Positions 42,056-51,157 of a stretch of 64,000 nucleotides of DNA are shown here, piece by piece. Source of the DNA: Anaerosolibacter carboniphilus (lineage in GTDB: Bacteria; Bacillota; Clostridia; Peptostreptococcales; Thermotaleaceae); the NCBI RefSeq assembly GCF_014205875.1, contig NZ_JACHEN010000016.1, positions 1-64,000 of the forward strand, read 5' to 3'. The notes below the pieces were generated by a model. The model saw only the letters and a program-made list of their open reading frames with translations. It had not been told where the DNA came from and did not search any database. Every line of letters starts with the position of its first letter. Positions within the stretch are counted from its first letter, which is position 1. The position numbers and the translations under genes were made by a program.

Positions 42056-42688
42056 ATGATGGCCTTTTTAAGAACCTGGACCTTGAATATTGTAATGGTA
42101 GTCATTTTCATTTCTTTTGTGGAGCTTTTACTCCCCAGTAGCAGCATGAAAAAATACATAAAAATGGTAGTAGGGCTACTGGTCATTCTTGTGATTCTAA
42201 ATCCAATCATTGAACTTCTATATGGGGATATCAATGTGCAGGATGAAATCTTTAAATCCACTGTTATGATTGAAAAAGAAGCTCTTTCCAAGGATGCCGT
42301 AGAGTTTCAAGGGGCACGCAATCAGCAAATGATCTCTATGTACAAAGAAAAAATTGCAGAACATCTCCGAGATAAAATTGGTTATGAATATGATGTTCGC
42401 CTGGAAAACGTACGTATTGAGATTGAGGAAGATATGAGCAACAAGGATTTTGGAAAAATCAAAGAGATTTCCCTTGTAATTGCCAAAGGTGAGAAAAAAT
42501 CTGATAGTCAAATCACCATAGGGAGTGTTGACCAGATTTCAGTTGAAGTAAATAGTTCTCCTGAAAAAGTAATGTCCAACAGAGAAGAAGACTCATATTT
42601 CATTTCTGATATAAAAAATAACATTTCTAAGTTCTACGATATCGAAGAAGATAATATTAATATTAGTATGAATAAGACAAGTCATTAA
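42056..42688 (+). CDS. spoIIIAF: Stage III sporulation protein AF
   Basis: A 210-aa protein with two N-terminal membrane segments (NIVMVVIFISFVELLLPSSS and KMVVGLLVILVILNPIIELL, with the conserved M-K-K-Y-I-K-M turn between them) and a soluble C-terminal domain with the ring-forming fold of this family (GYEYDVRLENVRIEIEED). ATG 42056 has GAGGTGAAC upstream. Confidence 0.9.
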   Translation: MMAFLRTWTLNIVMVVIFISFVELLLPSSSMKKYIKMVVGLLVILVILNPIIELLYGDINVQDEIFKSTVMIEKEALSKDAVEFQGARNQQMISMYKEKIAEHLRDKIGYEYDVRLENVRIEIEEDMSNKDFGKIKEISLVIAKGEKKSDSQITIGSVDQISVEVNSSPEKVMSNREEDSYFISDIKNNISKFYDIEEDNINISMNKTSH

Positions 42689-42709
42689 GAATCAGGGGGG
42701 ATAGGGACC

Positions 42710-43294
42710 ATGAAGGGTTTTGAAAAATACAAAGAGATGATTAATAACACCAATTATAAAAAAATAATATATAATCTAGTAGCCATCATCATCGTTTGTG
42801 TCATCGCATTACTATCTTGGGATACTTTTTTTCCTAGCAATAAAAACAATTCAGAAACAAAACTTGTTGGAACTGTGAAGGAAAAAGATGATATCCAAGC
42901 ATCAGATTATAAAGATAGCCTAGAACAACAGCTTAAACATATTCTAGGTCAGATCAAAGGAGTTGGGGCAGTCGAAGTAATGGTCACATATGAAAGTACT
43001 GCCGAAGTTGTACCCGCTCTTAACAAAACCCAGTCCAATCAAATCACAGAAGAAAAGGATGCTCAAGGAGGAACGCGAACGACGAAGCAAGATGATCAGA
43101 GCGAAAGCATCATTACTTCATCTAATGGAACAGGTCAACTGATTGTGCTAAAGGAAATTAAACCGCAGATCAGAGGCGTTGTAGTTGTAGCTGAGGGTGC
43201 TGGGGATATCCAAGTGAAAACAGAATTGATAGAAGCAGTAAAAACCATCTTTCAAGTACCAGCCCATAAAGTCATGGTTTATGAAAAAGAATAG
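42710..43294 (+). CDS. spoIIIAG: Stage III sporulation protein AG
   Basis: A 194-aa protein with one membrane segment (IIYNLVAIIIVCVIALLSW) and a soluble ring-building motif domain (LEQQLKHILGQIKGVGAVEV, then GVVVVAEGAGDIQVKTELIE). In B. subtilis it forms a 30-fold ring in the intermembrane space. ATG 42710 is behind GGGGGGATAGG. Confidence 0.9.
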   Translation: MKGFEKYKEMINNTNYKKIIYNLVAIIIVCVIALLSWDTFFPSNKNNSETKLVGTVKEKDDIQASDYKDSLEQQLKHILGQIKGVGAVEVMVTYESTAEVVPALNKTQSNQITEEKDAQGGTRTTKQDDQSESIITSSNGTGQLIVLKEIKPQIRGVVVVAEGAGDIQVKTELIEAVKTIFQVPAHKVMVYEKE

Positions 43295-43311
43295 GATAGG
43301 GAGGAAAAGCT

Positions 43312-43998
43312 ATGTATAGATTTAAGCGAAGAAATTATTTGGTACTATCACTGGTGGCAGTCCTATGTTTTATCAGCTACTTGAATTATGCAATCAATAA
43401 GTACTCTCTGTTAGAAACATCCTCAGAGTTTGCTCGATATGAGGAAATCAAATTGACAGAAGTGGATTTGACAGATTCTGAATTGCCTCAGGCGGAAACC
43501 ACCGACGAAAATCCTTCATTAGGAGACGCACAAAAACCAGAAAATGATATTTCTTTGGTAGATAGCACGGAAAATAAGGTTGAGGATATGGTATCTGAGG
43601 CAAGTACAACCATTGCCAGCTCAATTACAAATAGTAAAACTATAAAAAGATCAAACTATTTTATTGAATCTAGGCTCAATACCACCATTGAACGGGATAA
43701 AATCGTCGGACTGCTCAATGAAATGATAAACAACGAAATGACCGATGAAAATAATCGAAAAGCAGCCAATGATCAAAAGCTAAAGCTGATTGATATCATG
43801 AATAAAGAAAAAATAATAGAGAATTTGATCAAAGCCAAAGGTTTTGAAGAAGCACTTGTATTTATCACAGATAATTCTGTAAATGTTATCGTAGAAGCAG
43901 AGAAGCTAACAGACTCTGATATGGCTAAAATTTTAGATATTGTGATGAGAGAAACAAAGGTACCCTTTGATAATATAAAAATCTTAAATAAATTTTAG
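43312..43998 (+). CDS. spoIIIAH: Stage III sporulation protein AH
   Basis: A 228-aa protein: one N-terminal membrane segment (YLVLSLVAVLCFISYLNYAI), an acidic, Ser/Thr-rich linker of about 85 residues, and a YscJ/FliF-like domain (RLNTTIERDKIVGLLNEMIN, DNSVNVIVEAEKLTDSDMAK). It binds the forespore protein SpoIIQ (or its functional partner) across the septum. ATG 43312 follows GGAGGAAAAGC. It ends the operon, and a sigma-A promoter follows. Confidence 0.95.
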   Translation: MYRFKRRNYLVLSLVAVLCFISYLNYAINKYSLLETSSEFARYEEIKLTEVDLTDSELPQAETTDENPSLGDAQKPENDISLVDSTENKVEDMVSEASTTIASSITNSKTIKRSNYFIESRLNTTIERDKIVGLLNEMINNEMTDENNRKAANDQKLKLIDIMNKEKIIENLIKAKGFEEALVFITDNSVNVIVEAEKLTDSDMAKILDIVMRETKVPFDNIKILNKF

Positions 43999-44004
43999 TT
44001 AGAT

Positions 44005-44033
44005 TTGTAAATCCAGTATGCATTTGGTATAAT
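44005..44033 (+). promoter_or_regulatory. Sigma-A promoter of the Asp23 gene
   Basis: TTGTAA (44005-44010), 17 bases, TATAAT (44028-44033) with TG one base before the -10 (extended -10). Confidence 0.75.
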
Positions 44034-44075
44034 ATTCTTTAGAGATTTCCATCTATAGATGCTGGGGGTGTACCA

Positions 44076-44471
44076 ATGGTCATTAATAATCTAGATAATT
44101 CTGATTATGGTCAAATAAAAATTGCCGACGAGGTCGTGGGAGTAATTGCAGGATTAGCTGCAACAGAAGTCCCTGGCGTTGCAGGTATGAGTGGTGGTAT
44201 TGCAGGCGGAATTGCTGAAATGCTGGGACGAAAAAACCTGTCCAAAGGTGTAAAGGTAGAGGTAGGAGAAAAAGAGGCCGCTGTAGATATGTTCATTATC
44301 GTTGAATATGGTGTGAAAATTCCTGATGTTTCTTGGCAAATTCAAGAAAGTGTCAAAAAAGCCGTCGAAACGATGACTGGTCTTAAGGTTATTGAAGTCA
44401 ACATTCATGTTCAAGGTGTCAATATCGATAAAGAGAATAAAGAAGAAGAAAACATCCAAAGAGTAAAATAA
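44076..44471 (+). CDS. Asp23/Gls24 family envelope stress protein
   Basis: A 131-aa protein of the Asp23/YloU type: IKIADEVVGVIAGLAATEVPG, GVKVEVGEKEAAVDMFIIVE, and TMTGLKVIEVNIHVQGV. These proteins form a membrane-associated layer, anchored by AmaP. ATG 44076 has GGGGGTG upstream. A strong hairpin at 44479-44510 separates it from amaP. Confidence 0.9.
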   Translation: MVINNLDNSDYGQIKIADEVVGVIAGLAATEVPGVAGMSGGIAGGIAEMLGRKNLSKGVKVEVGEKEAAVDMFIIVEYGVKIPDVSWQIQESVKKAVETMTGLKVIEVNIHVQGVNIDKENKEEENIQRVK

Positions 44472-44478
44472 AACCTTT

Positions 44479-44510
44479 AACTAACCCTCTGACAACTCAG
44501 AGGGTTAGTT
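44479..44510 (+). terminator. Strong hairpin between Asp23 and amaP genes
   Basis: Perfect 14-bp stem AACTAACCCTCTGA / TCAGAGGGTTAGTT with a CAAC loop. The T-run behind it is weak, so it may act as partial terminator or mRNA-stabilising hairpin that lowers amaP relative to Asp23. Confidence 0.7.
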
Positions 44511-44535
44511 TACATGTCTTTAGGGAGGAGATTTT

Positions 44536-45072
44536 ATGAATATTATTGATCGTGTTTTCTTAGCTTTATATAGCTTGTTTATTGGTTTATTTTCTTTAAT
44601 TCTTCTATTTGTCCCCTTTTATGAGGAAGCCTATTGGTGGACAAGCCATGTTTTTGACATATATCGTTTCGACTGGCAGTATGTACTGATCCCTGGGTTC
44701 TTTTTCATCATAAGCATTCGATTTCTTATGACTGGGCTAAAAAGCCATGCTTCAAAAAATAGGAGCATTGTGAAACATACATCCTATGGTGAAATCAGTA
44801 TTTCGCTAAATACTTTGGAAGGGATGGCACAAAAATCTGCCCGAGAAATCAATGGACTCCGTGAAATTAGGGCTACGGTGCACCCTTTGGCGGAAGGAAT
44901 ACTTATTCATATCAATGCCCTTACTGTACCAGATGCAAATATACCTGAAACAACCGTTAAGGTGCAACAAAGCATTAAAGAATATATTGAGCAATATTCA
45001 GGTATTGAGGTCAGAGAGGTTAAAGTAAGCATAGAAAATATTGCTTCCATCAGCAAAGGAAGGGTAGAGTAA
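44536..45072 (+). CDS. amaP: Alkaline shock response membrane anchor protein AmaP
   Basis: A 178-aa protein with two membrane segments (LFIGLFSLILLFVPF and YVLIPGFFFIISIRFLMTG) and a C-terminal Asp23-like domain (YGEISISLNTLEGMAQKSAR; HINALTVPDANIPETTVKVQ). It anchors Asp23 at the membrane in Staphylococcus. ATG 44536 follows AGGGAGGAG. DUF2273 protein follows after 3 bp. Confidence 0.9.
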   Translation: MNIIDRVFLALYSLFIGLFSLILLFVPFYEEAYWWTSHVFDIYRFDWQYVLIPGFFFIISIRFLMTGLKSHASKNRSIVKHTSYGEISISLNTLEGMAQKSAREINGLREIRATVHPLAEGILIHINALTVPDANIPETTVKVQQSIKEYIEQYSGIEVREVKVSIENIASISKGRVE

Positions 45073-45075
45073 TAT

Positions 45076-45315
45076 ATGAGAAATATGTTTATTGATAAAG
45101 AAAAGCTTATGGAAATATTCAATCATCATAGAGGAAAAATCATAGGAATGTTTATTGGGTTATTTTTTAGTATTTTTGTCATTTTAATAGGCATCATTAA
45201 AACCCTGTTTATTGCCCTTTGTGTATACCTAGGCTTTTTTATCGGTAAGAAGATTGATGATAAAGAGGATTTGTTAATGCTCTTGGATAAAATATTACCC
45301 CCGGGAAAATTTTAA
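45076..45315 (+). CDS. DUF2273 small membrane protein
   Basis: A 79-aa protein with two hydrophobic segments (IIGMFIGLFFSIFVILIGII and FIALCVYLGFFIGKKIDD), the DUF2273 pattern, always found next to amaP and Asp23. Function unknown. Overlap-like spacing to amaP shows co-transcription. Confidence 0.85.
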   Translation: MRNMFIDKEKLMEIFNHHRGKIIGMFIGLFFSIFVILIGIIKTLFIALCVYLGFFIGKKIDDKEDLLMLLDKILPPGKF

Positions 45316-45404
45316 TAGGCTTTACATACATATCCTATTTTGAGTTACAATATTGAAAAGAATAAAAATTAAATAGAAAGTTTGATATAACTAGGAGGAA
45401 ATAT

Positions 45405-45803
45405 ATGAGTAGAAAATTTGCTAGGGAAATGGCCATGAAATTAATCTATCAAATGGATATGCATGGAGATTTTTCAGATACAATGATAGATCGTTTTGTT
45501 AATGAACTTCCCGAGGACAAAGAAGAAAATGACTATATCAAAAATATTGTGAGCATATACATAACACATAAAAGCGCAATTGATGAGATTATTGAAGAAC
45601 ATGCCATTGATTGGAAATTAGACCGAATGCCAAAGGTAGATGCAGCAATTCTCCGGCTTGCCATCGCAGAAATTCAATATCGCAAAGATATACCTGAAAG
45701 TGTATCTATCAATGAAGCCGTCGAACTGGCAAAACAATATAGCACAGACCATTCAGGTGGTTTTATCAATGGTATATTAGGAAGCTTTGTGGAAAAGAAG
45801 TGA
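45405..45803 (+). CDS. nusB: Transcription antitermination factor NusB
   Basis: A 132-aa all-helical protein: SRKFAREMAMKLIYQMDMHG at the start, WKLDRMPKVDAAILRLAIAE and SVSINEAVELAKQYSTD in the conserved half, GGFINGILGSF at the end. It binds boxA RNA with NusE for rRNA antitermination. ATG 45405 has AGGAGGAAA upstream. It starts a long operon-like run with folD, xseA, xseB and ispA. Confidence 0.95.
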   Translation: MSRKFAREMAMKLIYQMDMHGDFSDTMIDRFVNELPEDKEENDYIKNIVSIYITHKSAIDEIIEEHAIDWKLDRMPKVDAAILRLAIAEIQYRKDIPESVSINEAVELAKQYSTDHSGGFINGILGSFVEKK

Positions 45804-45809
45804 TGTAGT

Positions 45810-46751
45810 ATGGCACAATATTACTTAGGAATAGATACCAGCAATTATACAACTTCTATGGCTGTGGTAGATGCAGCTGGCTTATTGATTTATGAAAAAA
45901 GAAAATTATTAGAAGTAAAAAAAGGAGAGAGGGGATTAAGACAATCGGATGCCCTCTTTCAGCATGTTTTGACGATGCCTGAATTGTTTGAAGATTTTAC
46001 TCTGCATGTAGATTCAGGACAAATTAAAAAGGTTATTGTCAGCAGTAGACCCCGTCCTGTAGAGAACTCTTATATGCCAGTCTTTCGGGCAGGTCAATCC
46101 TACGGGAAAGTCTTGGCTTCCACCTTAAATTGCGGCTACCAAGAATTCAGTCATCAGGAAAATCATATTAAAGCAGCGGAATGGTCAGCTGGGGCAAACC
46201 TAGGCGATCAATTTATCGCAATTCATATTTCTGGTGGCACCACTGAAATCTTAAAGATTATAAAAAAACAGAATGCTGGCTATGACATTGTCCAAATCGG
46301 TGGTACGAAGGATATTAGCATTGGTCAATTGATAGATCGTATCGGTGTAAGCCTAGGTTTAGATTTTCCAGCTGGAAAAGCATTGGATCGTATGGCCGTT
46401 AACAGCGAATCCTTTGATTTTAAGCTTCCTGCCTCGGTAAAGGGTACCTTTATGAATTTATCTGGGCCTGAGACTAAGGCAATGAGAGCTATCGCCCAAG
46501 GCGGAGATTCCCATGGGATTGCATGGGCTACATTCCAATGCATATCCAAATCCTTAGAAGCCGCTATCTTAAATGCATGCCAGGATACAGCTTTGCACCA
46601 GGTGATAATTGTTGGAGGAGTAGCTTCCAGCTCTTATATCAGAGATTTTCTTAGCCATTCCCATAAATTAGAAGGAATTGATATTCATTATGGGGACGCA
46701 AAGTATTGTACAGATCACGCTGTAGGGACAGCTTTATTAGGTATAGACTAA
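45810..46751 (+). CDS. Kae1/TsaD-like ASKHA domain protein (M22 family)
   Basis: A 313-aa ASKHA-fold protein with GIDTSNYTTSMAVVD, HISGGTTEILKI, LGLDFPAGKALDRMA and IIVGGVASSSYIRDF. It resembles TsaD but is shorter and lacks the metal-binding HxxxH of the true TsaD pattern at the expected place, which suggests a paralogue with unknown role, common in Clostridia. It stands between nusB and folD. ATG 45810 has AAGTGATG upstream, 6 bp after nusB. Confidence 0.8.
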   Translation: MAQYYLGIDTSNYTTSMAVVDAAGLLIYEKRKLLEVKKGERGLRQSDALFQHVLTMPELFEDFTLHVDSGQIKKVIVSSRPRPVENSYMPVFRAGQSYGKVLASTLNCGYQEFSHQENHIKAAEWSAGANLGDQFIAIHISGGTTEILKIIKKQNAGYDIVQIGGTKDISIGQLIDRIGVSLGLDFPAGKALDRMAVNSESFDFKLPASVKGTFMNLSGPETKAMRAIAQGGDSHGIAWATFQCISKSLEAAILNACQDTALHQVIIVGGVASSSYIRDFLSHSHKLEGIDIHYGDAKYCTDHAVGTALLGID

Positions 46752-46775
46752 TTATTGTAAAGGAAGGATGATTCT

Positions 46776-47621
46776 ATGACCGCAAAGGTGCTAGATGGAA
46801 AAAAGTTTGCAAAGGAAATCAAAGAAAATCTGGCAAAAGAAATCAAAGAGCTCTATGACAGTAAAGGAATCGTTCCAGGTCTAGCCGTGGTTCTTGCTGG
46901 AGATGACGACGCTTCCCAAGTATATGTGGACATGAAAGAAAAAGCATGTGCAAGCATCGGCATGTATTCCAAGTCCTTTAGGCTTCCTTCGACCGTAGCT
47001 CAGTCAGAGCTCCTAGACATCATTGATCAACTAAATCGTGATGATAAAATTCATGGTATATTGATTCAATTGCCACTACCAGAAGCTATTGATGAAAAAG
47101 TTGTAAGTAATAGGATCCATCCCGAAAAGGACATAGACGGCTTTCATCCCATCAATAACGGAAGACTTTTACTAGGTGAGGGCGACTTGGCGCCTTGTAC
47201 TCCTTTGGGGATTATTGAATTGATTAAATCTACAGGAATAGAAATTTCAGGAAAGCATGCTGTAGTGATTGGCAGAAGCAATATTGTAGGAAAGCCAACT
47301 GGAATGCTGCTCTTGAAAGAAAATGCTACTGTTACCATCTGTCATTCAAAAACAAAAGATTTAGCTTTACAATTAAAGGAAGCAGATATTATTGTATCGG
47401 CTGTGGGTATTCCAAATCTTGTTAGGGGCTATATGGTAAAAGAAGGAGCCATTGTGATTGATGCAGGCACAAGGGTCGTTGACAATAAATTGGTAGGTGA
47501 TGTAAACTACACTGAGGTGGAAAAGATCGCTTCATGGATTACACCTGTACCAGGTGGTGTTGGTCCCATGACCATCGCGATGCTTCTAAGGAATACATTT
47601 AAGGCGGCTCTTAAGCGATGA
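46776..47621 (+). CDS. folD: Bifunctional methylene-THF dehydrogenase/cyclohydrolase FolD
   Basis: A 281-aa enzyme of one-carbon metabolism that converts methylene- to formyl-tetrahydrofolate. Signature VYVDMKEKACASIGM, DKIHGILIQLPLP, PEKDIDGFHPINNGRLL, the nucleotide site VVIGRSNIVGKP, and VTPVPGGVGPMTI-type end (ITPVPGGVGPMTIAMLLRNT). ATG 46776 has AGGAAGG upstream. It overlaps xseA by 4 bp. Confidence 0.95.
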   Translation: MTAKVLDGKKFAKEIKENLAKEIKELYDSKGIVPGLAVVLAGDDDASQVYVDMKEKACASIGMYSKSFRLPSTVAQSELLDIIDQLNRDDKIHGILIQLPLPEAIDEKVVSNRIHPEKDIDGFHPINNGRLLLGEGDLAPCTPLGIIELIKSTGIEISGKHAVVIGRSNIVGKPTGMLLLKENATVTICHSKTKDLALQLKEADIIVSAVGIPNLVRGYMVKEGAIVIDAGTRVVDNKLVGDVNYTEVEKIASWITPVPGGVGPMTIAMLLRNTFKAALKR

Positions 47622-48859
47622 AGCTGCGAGCATTGAGTGTTTCTGAACTTAATAAATATATCAAAAGAATCATTGGCTCTGATCCTATTTTGAATAACAT
47701 TCATCTAAAGGGTGAAGTATCTAATTTTAAGATTCATAGTAGTGGCCATGCTTATTTTTCTTTAAAGGATGATAAAAGTAAAATTAATTGTATTATGTTT
47801 AGAGATGATGTTAGCAAAGTGAAATATAGAATTACAGAAGGCTTGAATGTAATTGTTAAGGGATATGTTTCAACCTATGAACGGGATGGCCTATATCAGC
47901 TTTACGTTCATGAAATTGAGCCAGAAGGCCTCGGTTCCCTTTACCTAGCCCTGCAGCAGCTAAAAGAAAAGTTAGAAGAAGAAGGTCTGTTTGACAGAAT
48001 GTACAAAAAAAACATTCCTTCTTTTCCGAAAAAAATAGCTGTGATCACATCCCTAACTGGGGCTGCGATTCGGGATATTTTATCGATTATTCAGCGTAGA
48101 AATCCCACAATTCATGTGGTTATCATCCCTGTAACAGTTCAGGGTGAAGCAGCAGGCGCAGAAATTTCTCATGCCATTGGAATGGTGAATCATCGTGATG
48201 ATATCGATGTCATCATTTTAGGAAGGGGTGGGGGCTCCATCGAAGAGTTATGGGCTTTCAACGAAGAGGTCGTGGCACGAAGTATCTTTTCTTCTCAGAT
48301 CCCTATTATATCAGCAGTAGGCCATGAAACAGATTATACGATCAGCGATCTTGTGGCAGATCTAAGAGCACCTACCCCTTCGGCTGCAGCTGAATTGGCG
48401 GTGCCTATGTATAGGGATATTAAGAATCATTTAGACATGTATATGCAGTATATGCATATTTCCCTAAATAAATTTTTAAAGGAAAAAAGAAGCTGTTTAG
48501 AGAAATGTGATGAGCTTCAATTGGAGCGTAGGCTTCGAAACAAGCTTCGTGAAGAAAAACAACACCTAGATATAACTTTTAGCAATTTACAGATTCAATC
48601 AAAACGAATGATCGATAAAAGCAGAAGCGCATTGACAGGCTATGGACATAAACTAGATGTGCTAAATCCCTTTGCCACTTTAAGGAGGGGTTATTCTATC
48701 ACTTTGGATCATAGCAATCGTAAAGTCATAACATCTATAGAAAAGATCAAGGTAGGCGACGATATTAATATTATGTTGACCAATGGTGAGGTTTTATGTA
48801 AAGTAACCGATGTAGTTAGGGAGGAAATTAATTTTGAAAACACAGAAGCAAAACAATGA
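47618..48859 (+). CDS. xseA: Exodeoxyribonuclease VII large subunit
   Basis: A 413-aa protein with an N-terminal OB fold (IKRIIGSDPILNNIHLKGEV, SNFKIHSSGHAYFSLKDD), catalytic domain (ITSLTGAAIRDILSIIQRRN, DVIILGRGGGSIEELWAFNE, SAVGHETDYTISDLVADLRA) and C-terminal helix. It degrades single-stranded DNA with XseB. ATG 47618 overlaps folD (ATGA) and its end overlaps xseB by 26 bp. Confidence 0.95.
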   Translation: MKLRALSVSELNKYIKRIIGSDPILNNIHLKGEVSNFKIHSSGHAYFSLKDDKSKINCIMFRDDVSKVKYRITEGLNVIVKGYVSTYERDGLYQLYVHEIEPEGLGSLYLALQQLKEKLEEEGLFDRMYKKNIPSFPKKIAVITSLTGAAIRDILSIIQRRNPTIHVVIIPVTVQGEAAGAEISHAIGMVNHRDDIDVIILGRGGGSIEELWAFNEEVVARSIFSSQIPIISAVGHETDYTISDLVADLRAPTPSAAAELAVPMYRDIKNHLDMYMQYMHISLNKFLKEKRSCLEKCDELQLERRLRNKLREEKQHLDITFSNLQIQSKRMIDKSRSALTGYGHKLDVLNPFATLRRGYSITLDHSNRKVITSIEKIKVGDDINIMLTNGEVLCKVTDVVREEINFENTEAKQ

Positions 48860-49106
48860 CAAAACAGACTTATCCTTTGAGGAAGCGATGACGCGTTTGG
48901 ACGAAATCGTAAAAATATTGGATGAAGGTAAGCTTTCTCTAGATGATACTTTGATTTTATATGAGGAAGGAATAAATCTTTATAGATGCTGCAGTAATTT
49001 GTTGGACAAAACTGAACAGAGAATTACGATATTAGGTAAAAACAATTCAAACGAATATGAGGAATTTGATTATAAAGAGCTTGGGGTGGACAAAAATGGA
49101 TTTTAA
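48834..49106 (+). CDS. xseB: Exodeoxyribonuclease VII small subunit
   Basis: A 90-aa protein with the XseB pattern DLSFEEAMTRLDEIVKILDE, GKLSLDDTLILYEEGINLYR and a C-terminal acidic end. TTG 48834 is preceded by AGGGAGG. It overlaps xseA and ispA (11 bp), so the three are translationally coupled. Confidence 0.9.
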   Translation: MKTQKQNNDKTDLSFEEAMTRLDEIVKILDEGKLSLDDTLILYEEGINLYRCCSNLLDKTEQRITILGKNNSNEYEEFDYKELGVDKNGF

Positions 49107-49986
49107 GAATCTGATGGATAAACAGATACAGCTTATTGATCGGTCTTTAGATCAAGTACTCCCGAAGGAGAAAGATTATCAGGATATCATTTTTGAGTCC
49201 ATGCGTTACAGCGTTTTTGCTGGTGGAAAACGCCTTCGCCCGATTCTCATGCTTGCCGCCTGCGAATTTGTAGGTGGTCACGAAAAGGATGTGCTTCCTT
49301 TTTGTTGCGCCATTGAAATGATTCACACCTACTCTTTAATCCATGATGATCTACCTGCCATGGATAACGATGACTTTCGCAGAGGAAAGCCTACAAATCA
49401 TAAGGTTTATGGAGAAGGGATTGCAGTACTTGCTGGTGACGGCCTGCTAAACTATGCCTATGAAATTATGTTAAAATCCCTTCTTCAGGATGCAGGAGAT
49501 CCTAAACGGAAAATCCAGGCCATGGAAGAGATCGCCAGAGCAGCTGGTATTTACGGGATGATTGGTGGTCAAGTAGTGGATTTAGCCTCTGAGAATAAAC
49601 AGATTGATGGAGATGCTCTGGACTATATTCATAATCATAAAACGGCAGCTTTGATTGTTGCAGCCATAAGAGCGGGTGCTATCATTGGCGGTGCAGATGA
49701 TCAGGCATTGAATCGCTTAACAGAGTATGGAAAGTGTATTGGTTTAGGCTTTCAGATCACGGATGACTTATTAGATATTCTCGGCGATGAGAAAAAACTT
49801 GGTAAAAAGGTTGGAAGTGATATCGAAAATCACAAATCTACCTATCCGTCCATCCATGGCATTGATCAGTCCATTGCTAAGGTTCAAGAACTATTTCATA
49901 AGAGTTTGGCTGCATTACAAGGATATGATAATAAGTCCGCATTTTTTGTAAACCTAGCTGACTATTTGGTAAAACGAGAGTATTAG
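49096..49986 (+). CDS. ispA: Polyprenyl synthase (farnesyl/geranylgeranyl diphosphate synthase)
   Basis: A 296-aa prenyltransferase from ATG 49096 (RBS GGGGTGG). First Asp-rich motif DDLPAMDNDDFRRG, second DDLLDILGD, plus GGKRLRPILML and QVVDLASENK. It makes farnesyl diphosphate, which supplies isoprenoid carriers; the upstream enzyme Dxs is encoded three genes on. The start is set by alignment to the usual length; the frame from 49057 is inside xseB. Confidence 0.95.
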   Translation: MDFKNLMDKQIQLIDRSLDQVLPKEKDYQDIIFESMRYSVFAGGKRLRPILMLAACEFVGGHEKDVLPFCCAIEMIHTYSLIHDDLPAMDNDDFRRGKPTNHKVYGEGIAVLAGDGLLNYAYEIMLKSLLQDAGDPKRKIQAMEEIARAAGIYGMIGGQVVDLASENKQIDGDALDYIHNHKTAALIVAAIRAGAIIGGADDQALNRLTEYGKCIGLGFQITDDLLDILGDEKKLGKKVGSDIENHKSTYPSIHGIDQSIAKVQELFHKSLAALQGYDNKSAFFVNLADYLVKREY

Positions 49987-50003
49987 GTAAAGGAGGGAGA
50001 CAA

Positions 50004-50447
50004 GTGCACTTTTTTGAACAAATCGCGAAAAATGATGTTTTCATCGTTGGCCTCATCGCTTGGTTTATTGCCCAGGCTTTAAAGGTGATTCACAGCTTAA
50101 TAACAGATAAGAAATTGAATCTTTATCGATTTGTTGGTTCTGGCGGTATGCCTAGTTCTCATTCTTCCCTGGTGATGGGTCTATCTACTGCAGTAGGCAT
50201 TAAAAGTGGCTGGGACTCCGCTGATTATGCCATTGCGTTATCCTTTGCTCTCATCATTATGTATGATGCCTCAGGTGTAAGAAGGGCTGTGGGTAAACAA
50301 GCGATTATTTTGAATAAAATAATTGAGGATCGCCATCATCATAAGCCTATTGGAGAACAACGTTTAAAAGAATTAATTGGTCATACACCTGTTGAAGTCT
50401 TTGCTGGAGCCCTTCTAGGTATTATTGTTGCAAATCTACTCATTTGA
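50004..50447 (+). CDS. Divergent PAP2 family (DUF212) membrane protein
   Basis: A 147-aa membrane protein with the DUF212 pattern: FIAQALKVIHSLITDKKLN, GSGGMPSSHSSLVMGLSTAV and MYDASGVRRAVGKQA. This is a divergent acid phosphatase-like fold; the SSHSS motif resembles the PAP2 histidine site. Often found beside ispA. GTG 50004 has AAGGAGGGAG upstream. The promoter for OLE RNA overlaps its 3' end. Confidence 0.85.
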   Translation: MHFFEQIAKNDVFIVGLIAWFIAQALKVIHSLITDKKLNLYRFVGSGGMPSSHSSLVMGLSTAVGIKSGWDSADYAIALSFALIIMYDASGVRRAVGKQAIILNKIIEDRHHHKPIGEQRLKELIGHTPVEVFAGALLGIIVANLLI

Positions 50448-50472
50448 ATTGGTGCTTAAACTGTGCTATAAT
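50444..50472 (+). promoter_or_regulatory. Sigma-A promoter for OLE RNA
   Basis: TTGAAT (50444-50449), 17 bases, TATAAT (50467-50472) with extended -10 TGC. Transcription would begin near 50479. Its strength fits a highly expressed RNA, though readthrough from the operon is also likely. Confidence 0.75.
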
Positions 50473-50478
50473 ATTTTC

Positions 50479-51120
50479 TAGCTTTAAGTGGCGCAGTATT
50501 CTAGTCAGTACTACTATTTCTGAAGGCGGGGCTAAAAATCCGTTGAAGGGCACATCGATGAAGTTCCTGGTTTCGGCTGCTGACGCCCAGTCGGGGGTCG
50601 GTGCTGGGAGTAAGGTGATGGGGGCGATCCACAATGGCATGTGGGCGATGACCCTCTTACCGTGGAGACCAAAGAACTGACCATAGGTCAAGTCTTTGGA
50701 TAAACCTGCATAGTGGTTCCAATGCATTTTGGTTGTGGGCTACATGCAGCGTAGCCTGCCTTGAGTGGGATTTGGCGGATAATAGGTAACAGGCATTATA
50801 CTTATCGGCCAATAGGTATGATGTTATTGCTATTCGAAACCTTTTCTGCAAAAGAGGCTAAGAATTAGTTTGACTGTTGAGGAAAACTCCTAGACTGTTC
50901 CTTTGGAGGTATATTGGGGATTACAGTGCGGACTAAGTGGTAATCTAGTCTTACCTATGGTGACAAGGTAGAAATAGATTTGAAGGGGAACCGCTGATTT
51001 GGCGACAAACCAGTATCTATTTGGGAAAGCCTACTGGACCTAAGCCGCAAAATTTACTCATTATACTGCCACTTGATATTCTAAATGGACGGGCTGATAG
51101 CATTTGCTATCAGCCTTTAT
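50479..51120 (+). ncRNA. ole: OLE RNA (ornate large extremophilic RNA)
   Basis: A 640-nt region with no ORF but high GC compared to its surroundings, with many G-rich, conserved-looking stretches (for instance GCTGACGCCCAGTCGGGGG and GGCATGTGGGCGATGACC). It lies between ispA/DUF212 and a small membrane protein followed by dxs, which is the known place of OLE RNA in Bacillus halodurans and clostridia, always next to oapA. It starts at a sigma-A promoter and ends in a strong hairpin. OLE RNA forms a membrane-bound ribonucleoprotein with OapA and is needed for growth in alcohol or cold stress in B. halodurans. Assignment rests on synteny, size and composition, not on a covariance model; ends are estimated. 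Confidence 0.8.
51092..51119 (+). terminator. Hairpin at the 3' end of OLE RNA
   Basis: GGCTGATAGC / GCTATCAGCC (10 bp, 4-nt loop) followed by TTTAT. Confidence 0.8.
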
Positions 51121-51157
51121 AAAGATTTATAAATCTAATGCGCGGGTGAATATAACT